From Oscheius sp. JU75 (lineage: Eukaryota; Nematoda; Chromadorea; Rhabditida; Rhabditidae), in the NCBI GenBank assembly GCA_037178855.1, contig JASJZC010000006.1, forward strand, positions 8,908,501 through 8,972,500: a stretch of DNA of 64,000 nt, in the 5' to 3' direction. How positions within the stretch are numbered: the first letter of the stretch is position 1; every line of letters starts with the position of its first letter. Made by a program: the position numbers and the translations under genes. The notes beneath the pieces were generated by a model that worked only from the letters and a program-made list of their open reading frames with translations, was not told the DNA's origin and did no database searches. Positions 50,843 to 63,224 of the stretch are shown here, one piece after another.

Positions 50843-53807
50843 ATGTCCTCTTCGTCGTCGACAACAGACCCAAATTCAGCAGCTTCTTCTAGGAAAAGGC
50901 ACTCTCCTACATCTCGTGAGTCATAACTATTGAAAAACTCAATTTTATAGGTTCAAAATTGGATTCCGAAGACGCGGCAGGCTCGTCTTCTTCGAGCATC
51001 ACCTCAGCTCAATGTAGCAAACAGAGAAAGATCGGCGGGCCTTCGGCTGAGGTACTTTAGTCTCGTTTTTAATGTTAAAACGCCTTTTCAGGATCAAGAA
51101 GTGGCTGAAATAGCTTCTCGAGAACTCCGCGACCTGCACGACTTCTTTCCGGATCAGGCTGAAGATGGTCCACTGACCAGATCCAAGGCTAAACATACTG
51201 GCTCGCCGCTTCCCAGAGAACCACTGATCATACCACAGAGGTAGAGTTTTGGAAACTTTGAAAAGTTTGGGAAAGTTAGAAATACTATGAGTCAGCAATG
51301 GCGAGAATACCATAATCCAAAGGTCGGAAGTGGCGCATCAACTCTTGATCATATGAATAGATACACAGAGAGTTTCAAGAGTGTAGCAGCGTATTGATGG
51401 GTAAGAGTTTGTGCGCAGTAGGATTTAATAGTCAGCTGAATAACGATGTGACAGTGACAGTGACAGAGAACCACATTCACTGTTATCCCTGACTAATTGT
51501 AAGCATCAATTTTCAGACGCAGACAAATGACAAAACCGTCGGCTCGAGGTGGTCAACTTCGCTATGAAGATGTCCCCTCATCCTCTTCGGCCTCCTCATC
51601 TTCCAATAGTCAACAGATCATCCAGGCTGTCCCGACCATGGATGACATGCTCGTCCCTCCCATACCTATCATTCAACAGTTTGTCATTCTGTCTCTTTCA
51701 GCCCAATCACTATTGAACTGTACTCAATAACAGTTTCAGTCCTACGCTCCATCACACTCCGCTGCTGAATACTTCACCATGGACAAGACCAATGGCTGCC
51801 ATGATGGACGAAGTGGCCAGCAGTAGTCAACAGCACGCAAGAGATCTAGCAGCCTACAATCTCGTCTCGGCACAGATTGGAATTCAGAGCAGATACATCA
51901 GTCAGCAGGCTGCGATGCTTCATCAGGTAGATATTGAGATTTGAAGAGGACTTAAAATCTTATCAAGAATGAGTGTCAGATGTCTAGCAAAGACTATACG
52001 AGTTGGTGCGCACCCAAACTCAAAATGGCTCCTCCCACGGGCTTTCCCGCCGCGCACATCTCTAGGGCCGAACCGTACCATCTCGGAGTCAAACACTCTG
52101 GCAACGTCTCAGGTTCCAATCACATCCTGTCCTTGTCAACATGATATTCCTCTCTTACCCTGTCAGTCTCTGTCAAATCGTTCCTCTTGTTCTGTCCGCT
52201 TTCACGTTTGACGCCACTGAATGACCCTGAAACTTGTTCCCTGATAAGCGAAAGCTCAGTTTCCCCGAAACTGCGTACCAACTCGCTATTTCGATAAACT
52301 GAATATCCGTATTCTGTCGCTACGAATCGACCCTTGGGGAACGGTACGTTGACAAACAACAAGACATACAAAGCGATATGGGTACAGACACCCTCAAGCT
52401 CGAATATTTTCAAGTGAAACATTCTTAGCCATCGCACACCCTGTATCTACTGTAGTCGGACCAAAAACATCTCACAGCCGGCGCATCTGGACTCGCTAAA
52501 AAAGGGCGACAGTTCTTTGTCGGAACTCATTCTTTTCAGAGACTCACACCACCACTACTGTGGTGCTAGACTTTTCAGGATGCCTAAGGTTCGAATTCTC
52601 TAATTGTACTCTTAGTAAACTTATGTTCAGTTCTGATAGATGTTTAGATAGAGATACTGTCTCTCTCTGTGTCTCTATCTCCCTGTTTCTTTGTCTCTCT
52701 GTCTCTCTGTACAGTAAGACAAATACATCAGCCACGCTGGGTAAATGTGGATATTTGAACGTATGCTCCTTTTTCTAATAATTCCAAAGTGCCATTTTGT
52801 CAGCCTGGATGACAAGAAAAGTCATAAAGTGCCCCACTCCAGTAGATAGAATGACAAAGTCAGTGTTCATCATTAACTAAGACCCGGGGCTGGAAGAGGA
52901 AATTGAGTTTAGTCATTGTGTGGCGAAATAACGAGATTTCGTCTGCGTCTTCTTCCTTTCTGTCCTACCAGTGTTCGCTTTTTCCTCGTTCCTTTTCAAG
53001 TTGCGGGACATAGTATACTCAACCAACAAGTTCAGCAAGAGAAAGAAAGACAGAGACAGAGAGGCAGAAAGACAGAGAGCTAGAAACGGCAAACCTGAGT
53101 ATTCAACGCTTACACATTATAGTGATTTTGAAGGGTCCTCCAACAAAGGCTACAAATTCATCTGATTCCAATATCAATTTGTGGGACAGGATATTGACAT
53201 AATGACCGGGGGCATGAGAGGGGTTGTTTGGCCTCTGGGAGAGAGGGCAGGTAGCACTTGGCACAACCCTGTTTATGAAAACAACGTGCTCTCTCTCAGT
53301 TGCTAGCTGTTTCCTGGCCCAGTTTCTCTTCGAATAGTTGCTTCAACACTTCCAATGCTCGCCGTGACGAAGAAGTCTCGGCGCGCACGAGGCGTGACTT
53401 GGTTCGCCAAGCTTTGGGCCCAAGAACCACATGTCCAATTTTCCAGCTTTTTGATGTTCTGCAAACTTGTAGCCCTTATTCTTTTCTAAAACTTCACAGA
53501 ACATCAAAAATATTAAAAATGAGTGCTTGAGTCTATTTTGTGGCTCATCGCGGCGAAGAAGTCTTGGCGCTCACGAGGTGTGACTTGGCTTGCCTAGTTT
53601 CGGATCCAAAATGGCATGTTCCAGCTTTTGATGTTTTGCAAACGTGTAGCTCTTGAGCACTTCTAAAACTTTGCAGAACATAGAAAAATTTAGAAATGCC
53701 TCCTTGTGCCCGAAAATCTTCTAACAAGGAACCACATGGTATCTTTGTGATCATTTCGGACTGTGATCAGTCAACAACAATGTTTTGAATTGATCGAGCA
53801 CGAACCC

Positions 53808-53841
<34 letters not shown>

Positions 53842-54144
53842 CAGCCCTTTCTCGTCATGTGTTTTCCAGCCGTTCCCCCATAGACACGAAATTTTCAGAT
53901 CCCCGTCATCCAAAACACCGGTCATCCTCCAGTCGGAGTTCCTCTCGGCCTCTCGGGCATGCTCTTTGACCCAATCTCCGCCACCAACGGTCAGCCCTCG
54001 ACTGCTACGAGTCGTGCCCTCTCCAGGTCTGTACTTCCCACCAGAAAAACATCAAAGACTTTAGATCCGCCGCCTCACAATTCATTCATGGTCTCGTACC
54101 CCGGATGCAACATCTCCTCGGCGGACACAAGCCCGCCCAGCAAG
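50843..54144 (+). CDS. Ser-rich nuclear-type protein; possible N-terminal part of TRIP12
   Basis: Exons at 50843-50915, 50951-51050, 51093-51240, 51519-51675, 51734-51928, 53899-54026 and 54066-54144 join in frame. The product starts MSSSSSTTDPNSAASSRKRH and is Ser/Pro/Lys-rich, with REPLIIPQRRRQMTKPSARG, a poly-Ser run and QQHARDLAAYNLVSAQIGIQ. The last exon reads IHGLVPRMQHLLGGHKPAQQ, loosely like the G-P-x-x-P-R-M segment that precedes the armadillo region in TRIP12. Disordered Ser/Lys-rich N-termini are typical of TRIP12. The donor at 54145 is good but its phase (1) does not clearly match the exon before the TRIP12 core, so a separate gene is possible. The ATG lies 7 bases after a TTTTAG acceptor. 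Introns hold palindromic repeats and a tandem repeat pair. Confidence 0.5.
51332..51419. repeat. GCGCACCAACTC palindromic element
   Basis: GGCGCATCAACTCTTGATCA to TAAGAGTTTGTGCGCAG with an inner GCGTATTGATGG; in an intron of the Ser-rich gene. Confidence 0.7.
53366..53700 (+). repeat. Tandem pair of foldback-containing units
   Basis: Two direct copies with a period of about 185 bases: each has GAAGAAGTCTYGGCGC, ACGAGGYGTGACTTGG and then the GATGTTYTGCAAAC hairpin. In a long intron of the Ser-rich gene. Confidence 0.8.
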
Positions 54145-54584
54145 GTCAGTTCAGAATAGATTAGATATAGATAGCCTAATTGGCTGTAAATGATAGGGTT
54201 TGTAGAACTGGTAGGATGGGAATTTGCCTGGAGATTGATCTGGGCACCCCCTGTTGAGTGCCAAAGGCCCATTACTGAGAACTGGTTGGGAGGAGGGAGG
54301 CAACGGAGGGAGGAAAAAGGATTGTGGGTTCTCGCGGAATGACCTCGTAAATGAACTGGTACGGATGAGAAGATGTGAGGCAATGACTCTCCAAGTCAAT
54401 AGACTGAAACAGAATGCTAAGAGGACAGTGGTCATGACTCTCTTCTGCCCGTGTCTCTGGTTCAAGTCCATAGACTGTCAGTTTGACCTGCCAACTCTCT
54501 TTTTCATGTCTAGACTGACAAAGAGTCCGGAGCAGACACCTGGTACCTATTGAATTGTCAAAAGTTCTGTTCTTTGGGCTGTGC

Positions 54585-54687
54585 ATGGCGACAAACTCTC
54601 GAAAAGTGGTAGCTTCTGACATGGTAGAACTATCTCCAGGCTTCGATTTTGACAAATGGTCGTCCTTTCAGCAAACGAAGAATGAAG
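54585..54687 (+). CDS. Isolated coding-like exon
   Basis: An ATG-initiated segment, MATNSRKVVASDMVELSPGF followed by DFDKWSSFQQTKNE, ends at a good donor (GAAG-GTAAGC). It could be an alternative first exon or an internal exon of the TRIP12 gene; no partner junction could be fixed. Confidence 0.3.
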
Positions 54688-54954
54688 GTAAGCTGGACAG
54701 GATTGTAAGAAAGCAAAATGATTTCATCATCTGACGGAATGACTGGGACAGCGGTATGAGGCCAAAGATCTGTCTCTGATCCGGGCACAGAAAATATATG
54801 ATTCTAAGCCCCTGCCCCTGTCCAGGTTCTCAATGAGCTTGTCCGTCAATCTCAACCAGTTAGGTTCACCTATCAGCTCCTATCTTTGTCCCTGCTCAGT
54901 GTGATCTGGTAGTTCCTGCCCAGAAGGATGGTATGGAACCATGGATCTGTCAGA

Positions 54955-55390
54955 CCCCCTCTCTCTCTCCATGGACTGTTTGTGTCTCTCCTACCCTTTG
55001 TCTGTCAGCCAGTCTGATCTCTCAAGTTCTGTCTCTCCCCATATACTGTCTGTTCATGTCTCATTGTCAGTCAGCCCTCTCTAAGTCCATCGACTGTCTA
55101 TCAGTTTGACAGTTTCTGTTCATGTGTCCATTGACTGTTTATCAGCTTTGTAAACTTCTGTCCAGGTCGGCTGTCTGTCCGTATGATCTCTCAGGCTCCG
55201 ATGCAGATCCACAGACGTCAGTTTTTCTGTCCGTCAACTCTGTCAGGTCGTTTGTTCTTTCAGTTCCTATCTCTCTCCATAGACTATCTTCTAGTTGGAT
55301 CTGTCACTTTCAGTCCCGGTCAACTATCTGCCAACTCCTGTTCCTGTTCAGACTCTGTCCGTCCATCTCTCCCTGTCTTGTTGACACCGA
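54955..55390 (+). repeat. CTGTC/TCTCC pyrimidine-rich low-complexity tract
   Basis: About 435 bases dominated by CTGTCTGTC, CTCTCTC and GACTGTC words inside a presumed TRIP12 intron or upstream region. Open frames here reflect base composition only. Confidence 0.7.
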
Positions 55391-55803
55391 AGGATAAGCT
55401 GTCGAGATTAATAAAGGGCACATGGGATCAACTACTTATGCCATCGAATCGATTAATTGAGGGAGGATGAAAGAATTGAAGCTTGTGTAATACGGGGAGG
55501 GGGTCAGTGGCTGTATGTTTAGTGTGAAGAGGCGAATTATGCCGTGGAGTGTGTCCCTGTCTCTTCCCAACCTGCTCTCGGTTCTCTCGCCGTCTCTGTC
55601 GTCTCTGTCTCTACCCCCACCCGATGAGAGAGAGTCAGCTGATGCTGCCGCGCTGCTATCGTAGTTGTCGTCCGGTCTGACCCCCTCTTACGGCGGACAC
55701 TGGAGTATGTTATAATCTCATCGCGGTGCTGCGTCTACGAAAGCTCATCCTCACTCTCAGTCTACCTCTTAGAAGAAGAAACGGGTCCAAAGAACGGGTA
55801 GCC

Positions 55804-58800
55804 ATGGACGTAGAAGACCCGATGGACATCGACATGCCTCCCTTAGAAAAGAGAAATCTCTTGGATGGTGATCGCATTTGCAACATGTCGCGGCATGAAT
55901 TTAGATCGACTATGGGTGAGTGCCAGAGACCTCAGAAAGTCAAAAACGTTTCTTGGGACTCGAACCCCCACCCCTGGATCCGTAGTTGGAGGGCTAACCG
56001 ATTGCACCATCTGGGAAGAGAGTACGCACCACTTCTGATAGTTCATATATGCTGGAGCCTTTCATTTCCCCCAGGGTTTATGATTTTATTGTTTTCCGAT
56101 GACGAATTCTGGGTGCCCATGACCCGAGGGTCACATGTTTCGATTCTCTCGTGTGTGGCCCCACGTGAGGAGCGTACGCATTATACTGCGCAGGGCAGAG
56201 TCCGGTTCTTTGCGCCGAAGAGCCTCCTCCTTTGGAGAGGGAGACAGAGCGCAAATACAGTCAACATATTTGTTTGTTTCTGTTATCGGCTTTCTCTCTC
56301 TCTCTTTCTCTCTTCAAAAGCGGTAGTAGATGAGAGGGACGCAGGTTGCCAACTGCACAAGTATTGTGGAAGGTGTCGAAAGCAAAGCGGTATAGGGTTT
56401 CGCGTCCATTTTATGGTTGTTCCCCTGAGTTTCGGGTCGTCTCCTAGATGTCTCTTCTTGAGGTAGAAACCGCCTATGCACAAATGTCAATGGACGATCG
56501 AGGTAGTCGATCAAACTTTTCAAAATTAAGTACCCTCCTATTACAATGCCTTTTCAGATGGTCGAGTTAGCGGAATCATGGAAGGACTCCGCTCCGCCAA
56601 CGAAATTCGGCAGGCTGAAGCAGCCGGAGAGCTGGCTGAATGGCTACTGATGGCAAACGAGGACAGTCTACCGACTCATCTACCGATAAGAGAAATTGTC
56701 CAGTCTCTCATTCAGCTACTGCAAATGGAACACAATTTTGAACTGGTAGGGACAAAGGCAGAGAGACAGAGACAGTGCTCTTTTTCAGATGCTGACAGCA
56801 GCCCGATGCATTCGGAACCTTCTGGAAGCCATCCCACGAGCCCAACCAATCGTCATCGAGGCCGTGCCCTGTCTTCTGGAAAAACTCAAGCGTATTGAGT
56901 GTGTCGATGTGGCCGAGCAGTCACTGACAGCTCTGGAAGAACTGTCCAAGCGGAACTCTAAGACTATCCTTTTGGCTGTAAGCACCGACCGTATTCACCC
57001 ATAACATGAAATTCTTTAGGGCGGAATCGCTGCTTGTATCTCCCATGTGGACTTCTTCTCTATCGCCTCTCAGCGTCTGGCCTTCTCGATCGCCGCTAAC
57101 TGTGCCACCTACCTCGGTGCCAATGAGTTCAACCATGTCCGCGACTCTCTGTCTGACTTGACCGAACGCCTTCTGATCGAAGATAAGAGATGTCTGGAGA
57201 GTGTCTGTCAGCTGTTTAGTCGACTCGTTGATAATCTCAAGAACCATCCAGATAAGCTCAGAGAAATTGCGGGAGTCAACTGCCGGTATGGAGTTATGAG
57301 AGTCGGAAGGAATAAAAGCATAGTTTTAGACTACTTGCCCTGATCCAGCAGCACCTCGTCTCACAGCCCTGTCAATTGAGTTCCAGTATTTTCTCGTCGA
57401 TTGTGAGGACTGTGAGGACGATGGCCAGCAGGTGTCCGGACATTGCTGCAGCCCTCATTCGTATGAACTATCATGTAAGTACAGAGAAAGAGACAGAGAG
57501 ACAAAGAAACACAAAAAAACTTTTGTCTTTCTTGGGAATCGAACTCGACTCAGTTAGACCCATAGTCAGAGCTCTAACCGACTGCGCCATTGGGGCAAAG
57601 GTTGCGCCGCCCTGCTCACGAGGCTAATTGAGTTCAGAGAGATTCATTTACACCTTTTCAGATAACGCTTCGCACACTGTTCATCGGTAATATTGAGGAG
57701 GGAGAGAAGAACCAAGACCTTATCGAAATCATCGAGAGGCCTCCGAATCAGCTGCAGGACATGGTCTATCTCATCGGGTACCTAGTTCGCAAAAACTGGA
57801 TAACAAGACATTTTCAGAGAAATGTTCCCAACTCTTCCGACCACCGGAATCTTTGAAATCGACCAAGTTTTTCTCAAGAGCAATCCGAGCGATGTCCAGT
57901 GGTATTGGCAGGACGACGATATGCATTGGCAGCCATTCCGTCCCCAGGACAGCAAAGTCATCGAGATTGCCAGGGAGAGCGGACAAAGTGTTCATGACAT
58001 GCCCATCGGGTCGCATCTTTACCGGATCGACCTGGCCGGCTGCACACAGAGAAACATTCAGACCGGGAAAGAGAGAAACATTCAAAGGAGAAGTGCCTCT
58101 GTCAACAGAGGTGAGTAAAGTTGTAAATCATAGCCTCTCGTGCGAAAATACCCGGTTAACATGTCTCGGCGAGCTGTGACTTGGCTGGTTAGTTTCGGGG
58201 TCAAGACAGCATTTTTGAATTTTTCGATGTTTTGCAAAGTTGTAGCTCTTAATCTGCTCTACAACTTTGCAAGACATCAAAAAGGTAAAATGCAATCTTG
58301 GTCCCGAAAATTGGCCAACCACGTCACGACTTTGACCCACCAAAACACAAATGAGCATATTTGCGGCTGGAGGAGTGCTTCATTTAGCTTGCAGTAATCC
58401 GAACCAAGCTATTTCAGCTCCCGCCAAATCTTTGGAAGAGGACAGCCGTCTGACTCTTCTTCAAACCGATCCGGACATGGTTGAGAAAGTCGTTCATACC
58501 CTCTTTCCCATCCTGGTAGCCATCGACGGTAGTTCTTCCGGTCCGGCCCTGCGCTTCGAATGTCTCCGTGTCATGCTCCGAATGATCTGTCCCATTCCAT
58601 CGGCTGTCCTGCGCGATGTCTTGGCCGATCTGCCTCTTTCTGGACACATTGCCTCCGCCCTGGCCAGTCCCCGAACCAAGGACATCTGCATCGTGGTAGC
58701 GGCCCTCCAGATGGTTCATCTACTGCTGGAGAAAATGTCGGACATCTACAGTCCACTGTTCCGAAAGGAGGGTGTCGTACATGAGATTCAGAAGCTAGCA

Positions 58801-61800
58801 GCAGTTTCTGGAAAGATCGCTGAGAGCAAGTCCGCTCCTTCCAGTACTGTCTCCAGTCCTCTTCAGGTGAGAACTCTTAGCCAACGTACGCAGTTGCAAA
58901 CGCAAGATTTTACTTTTTTTTTAAGCTTTTGATGTTTTGCAAAGTTGTAGAACGAATCAAGGGCTAAAACTTTGTTAAGCATCGAAAAATTGAAAGAGGC
59001 AGTCTTCGCTCCGAAAGCTGGTATACCATGTAGTGAGCCGGGAGCGCCGAGGCATACTCATCGCGGCAAACCCCCTAAACGGGCCCAAGATCTATTTTTG
59101 TACTTTTTGATGTTCTACATTGTTATAGAGGAGATCAAAGCCTAAAACTTTGCAGTGCATCAAAAAGTTGGAAAATGCTTTCTTGACCCCGAAATGACCA
59201 CATGCGCATTTGCGTATCTTTGATGGGCTTCTAAAGACATTCTAATACCATTTTTGTTTCAGAGCTCCGAGTCATCAACTCGTGTCACCCGTTCCCAGAG
59301 GAATAAGTCGATCTCGACAGCGCAGAGCACTGAGGAGGCCAAGAGTCGATCGAAGAGAGACAAGCCGGATGTGCCGAGGGACAATAGAAGGAAGAGGGCC
59401 AGCCCGGACGGAAGTCCTGTCTCGAAGAAGGAGAAGGAGCCTAGAAGGAAGTCGTCTGGAATCCTCAACGCTCTCAGAATTCCTGGCATTGGGGGTATGG
59501 GACGAGCTTCGACGTCTTCGGCCAGTTCGTTTGCAGAGCCGGCAACTCCTCCTCCTATGGCTGGGCTCATCAGTAGCTTAAGTAAGTCCACCACACAGTG
59601 AGAGACATTACCATATCTTTCAGTTGTCCAATCCGGTTCCTCTCCCAGCTCCCGAACGAAGTCCTCGACTGACAGTCAAATGAGCAGTTCTAGCAAGGAC
59701 AAGCTGCGCCAATGGATCAAAAAGGAGGCAGCCCTGCTGCTCAAAACCTATTTCTCCGACTGTGGATCCGATGGGGCCATAATTGACTCTCTGTCCTGGA
59801 TTTCCGAGCAGCTCAAGACCGTCAGTATTGATGTCGGCACGACACCACTCTCTCAGCTTCATGATATCCTGAGCAAAGATTCCGTCAGTGCCTTCGAGAT
59901 GATGTATTCTGGGGTCATTCCGGCTCTGCACATGTACCTGGTCAACGAGGATCTGGTCCCAATGAGGGAGGAGAGATTGAAGCGTTTCGCAGCAATCTTC
60001 ATGCATCTCGAGGAGAACAATCTGCGTCCTACTGGAGCGGATGGCTGCTTCAATTCTTTCGAGTCCTTGGTCACGAAAGTCTTGGCATCTGTGTCTCAAT
60101 TGGAACAGTTCCCTGTCAAGGTAAGGTTTATCTCTCTGTCTCTTTGTCTCCCTGTCTCTTTTTCCCTATGTCTGTATCTGTCTGTCTCTCGGTTGTCTCA
60201 CTGTTTCTCTGTCTCATCAAACATCTTTCAGGTTAACGACATGGGTGGAATCGTGACCGGCACGGCCACACTCCGTGGAGCTCAAGCCCTCCGCTTCTTC
60301 CAGAACCATCAGATCAAGTGCTATCTCCGTCGTCATCCGAACTGTCACGATCTCAAAGACTACCATCGGCATGGAGGCAGCACAATCAAGGTCGATCCTT
60401 TCACCTCGATTTCCGCCATTGAACGCTATCTGGCTGACAAGGAACTGTCCAGGATTCGGGGAGAGGAGTCGAGTGGAGATGATATGAGTGACGATGATGT
60501 GAGTTACAAAAAGACAAAACAGCCGGAACTCGAACCGTTTGAGCACCAAGCGACACACTGCCACTGCGCCAAAATGATGAAAAGCACGCCTTGAAGAGCA
60601 AATGTGGTATTCAGCACTCAGTTTAGATTAGAAACTGATAAGATTAGTACCTAAAATAAGTATATGACATGGTTTTCGTACGTACTCAACAATGAAGTTT
60701 CCAGAGTGCGGTGGTCACAAGCCCCCCAAACGGCGAGGAGAAGAGAATCGAAATCCTTATCGGAGACCAGGCCCTGCCCAGTCAGATGAGTGTCCTCCAA
60801 GCCCTGCGTCAGTATTCGCCCTTCATGAACAGTGGGGAAGAGGGACAGACAATTGGGAGCAGTCTATGGATGACCACCCATACTCTTCTTTACCGTTCGG
60901 CAGCCGAAGCTTCGAAACCTACAGCTTCTGGTTCTATCTCTTCCTCTGGTAGTCAGTCCAAGGAGAAGAAGCGGAAAATCAATGAGAGGCTATGGAATGG
61001 TAAGATTTATTTACTTTCTGTTTATAATGTTTACTTCCAGAAGGAGAAGTCGACTCGAACAAGGACTCTCTCTACCAGTTCCTTCAGCCTGTCCTCCCGT
61101 ACCCTATTGAGGACCCGAGTGTCCCAGCGCTCCTCCTGCTCCGTGCTCTTCACGGTCTGAACCGTTTCTGGTACGATCTCTTCGACATCGAGACCTCTCC
61201 ACCCACTTCCTTTGCGCCGATTCTGCCTCTCGGTGCCTTTAATTCCTCGAAACTGTCGGCCAAGATGCATCGCCAGCTCTCGGACTTCATCTCCGTAGCC
61301 ACACAGCAGCTGCCTCCCTGGACGCTGGACCTGGCCAAGGGAATGCCCTTCCTGTTTTCGTTCTCCCTGCGTCGGACCCTTCTCTACTGCACCAGCTTTG
61401 GAAGAGACCGAGCCCTAATGCATCTCGTTCATCAGACTGAGGGTGTCCATGGTGAGGGCGAGGCCGGTCGTCTCACCCCGCGCATCGAGAGGAGAAAGAT
61501 CGTGGTCAAGCGGGATGATCTGCTTCGGTCAGCTGACGCGGCTCTGTCCGCCAACGCCAGTTCCCGCGCGACTCTCGAAGTCAGCTTTGAGGGCGAGGCC
61601 GGAACGGGTTTCGGTCCAACCCTGGAATTCTACTCTACAGTCTCCAGAGAGATGCAGAACGCCGTTCATCGCATGTGGCATGGTCCGACCGAGAAAGACA
61701 AAAGTGAGATCGATTATACGGTAGCTGGACATGGTCTCTACCCGGCCCCCGTCTGTCAGTCCAGTCGCAAGGAGGGCTCCAAGATCAAGAAGTTCGAGAC

Positions 61801-62880
61801 TCTTGGCAGGCTGATGGGACAGGCTCTGATCGATTCGAGAATGCTTGACCTCCCACTGTCTCCCGTCTTCCTTCATTGGATCTCTTCGGAGCCGAGTCAG
61901 ATCGGGGTGCCGCAATTGGAACAATTGGATCCGCAGCTCTATCAGAGTCTTAGGAGCATGGCTATGACTGCCGAGGAGGATTTCGAGCACATGGAACAGT
62001 ACTTCACTCTGCCCGGAAATGAGACCTTCGACCTGATGAAGAACGGAAGAAACATCCAGGTCTCGAAGGAGAATGTCGCGAAATATATCAAGGTACTGAT
62101 TCTTTTCCGAGCCAAATACTGAAACTTATTTAGCTGGTCGCCAGTTGGAGACTGGTCGAGGGTGTCTGGAAGGAAATGGAGGCTGTGAAAAAGGGCTTCT
62201 CACAAGTCATCGACCCGACATATCTTCTTCTATTCATGCCCGAAGAACTCGATCAGCTGTTCTGTGGATGTTCTGATGGAGGGGAAAGGATCTGGGGAGA
62301 ACAGATCCTGCACCAGGCTATCAAACCAGACCATGGGTTAGTTTGATTAGAATAGGTAGAGAGATAGGGAAACAGGGAGACAGTGATTGATTGAAAGATT
62401 TTGAATGAAAGCCAATAGATCGAACGCGACATGTTCAGTTTCGTAGTCGAAGCGCTAACCGACTGCACCATGCGGTAAAGGCGGCGCCACTTTCTGCCAG
62501 AACATGTACTTACATCTTCGTTTTCAGCTACACCCATGACTCTGACCAGATCCGCTGGCTCGTCAAAATGCTAGCCAACTACAGCTCGGACGAACAGCGC
62601 AAGTTTGTGCAGTTCGTCACTGGTAGTCCCAGACTCCCCGTCGGTGGCTTCCGTGCCCTGACTCCGCCATTGACAGTTGTCAAGAAAACAGCCTCATATG
62701 GCTCGGGAGATGAAGAACTTCCCTCGGCGATGACCTGTTACAATTATCTTAAGGTAAGAGTCATCTCGATGTATTAATAAAAAACTTAATTTCCAGGTCC
62801 CGGCCTATTCTTCCTATAAAATCTTCAAGGAGCGCTTTCAAGTGGCTCTGCAGTTCGCCCAGTCCTTCCATCTGACCTAG
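55804..62880 (+). CDS. TRIP12: HECT-type E3 ubiquitin ligase TRIP12 (UFD4 family), core
   Basis: A nuclear ubiquitin ligase of the ubiquitin-fusion-degradation pathway. MDVEDPMDIDMPPLEKRN opens the first sure exon, then an armadillo-like region: IREIVQSLIQLLQMEHNFEL, EAVPCLLEKLKRIECVDVAE and AFSIAANCATYLGANEF. A WWE domain follows (VQWYWQDDDMHWQPFRPQDS, 57.8-58.1 kb), a second helical block (58.35-58.87 kb), a basic Ser-rich linker (59.27-59.6 kb) and the TRIP12-specific SSFEIQHSG-like part (AFEMMYSGVIPALHMYL). The HECT domain has FEGEAGTGFGPTLEFYSTVS, GRLMGQALIDSRMLDLPLSP, FVTGSPRLPVGGFRALTPPL and the catalytic Cys in LPSAMTCYNYLKVP (codon 62736-62738). It ends QSFHLT-stop, 30-35 residues after the Cys as in all HECT ligases. 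Many introns carry SINEs. AATAAA at 63205. Confidence 0.96.
55953..56024 (-). repeat. tRNA-derived SINE-like element in TRIP12 intron
   Basis: On the minus strand ATGGTGCAATCGGTTAGCCC, GGGGTTCGAGTCCC. It begins about 35 bases after a TRIP12 donor. Confidence 0.6.
57528..57606 (-). repeat. tRNA-derived SINE-like element in TRIP12 intron
   Basis: On the minus strand AATGGCGCAGTCGGTTAGAG, CTCTGACTATGGG and GAGTTCGATTCCC; preceded in the intron by a GAGACAGAGAGAC tract. Confidence 0.65.
58176..58327. repeat. GATGTTTTGC foldback element, long form
   Basis: About 150 bases: GTGACTTGGCTGGTTAGTTT and CGGGGTCAAGA pair with TCTTGGTCCCGAAAA and TTGGCCAACCACGTCAC; the centre is the usual TTTTGCAAAGTTGTAG/CTACAACTTTGC hairpin. 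In a TRIP12 intron. Other copies: 45295-45355, 58925-58992, 59102-59168, 63584-63642, 29317-29352. Confidence 0.85.
60526..60585 (-). repeat. tRNA-derived SINE-like element in TRIP12 intron
   Basis: On the minus strand TTGGCGCAGTGGCAGTGTGT and CGGTTCGAGTTCC; it begins about 30 bases after a donor. Confidence 0.55.
62415..62482 (-). repeat. tRNA-derived SINE-like element in TRIP12 intron
   Basis: On the minus strand CATGGTGCAGTCGGTTAGCG, CTTCGACTACG and GCGTTCGATC; a GAGATAGGGAAACAGGGAGA purine tract lies on its left, as in the 57.5 kb copy. Confidence 0.6.
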
Positions 62881-63204
62881 TCACCTCATCTATTCTGTAT
62901 CTGTGCATTTCCCCCTCTCGACTCTTTCGGGTCACGCCACGGGTCACAATACCCACTTCAAAAACTGTCCTAGTCCCCCGTCATAAATAGTGGTCTTTTT
63001 GTACACAACTTCTTCCTACTCTGGGTCATTTTGGGTCCACACATTGCCCAAATACGGGGAATTACTCCCTCAAACAAACTACTTCTTCCACCACATCGCC
63101 TTCTCTGCTTTCTCTGTCTCTCGCTGATTATTCTTCTTTCCTACTTGTGATAATGCTCCTGTGCACTATTGTCCAAAGATTGGATGTTCCAGTTAAATCC
63201 ACAC

Positions 63205-63210
63205 AATAAA
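63205..63210 (+). terminator. Polyadenylation signal AATAAA for TRIP12
   Basis: AATAAA about 325 bases after the TRIP12 stop and just before the convergent gene's stop codon. Confidence 0.55.
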
Positions 63211-63224
63211 AGTTCATTCACATT

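Noticed and set aside
55726-56466. 246-residue open frame upstream of the TRIP12 core
   Set aside because: Only its first part (to about 55918) is exon; after the donor it reads through an intron containing a SINE.
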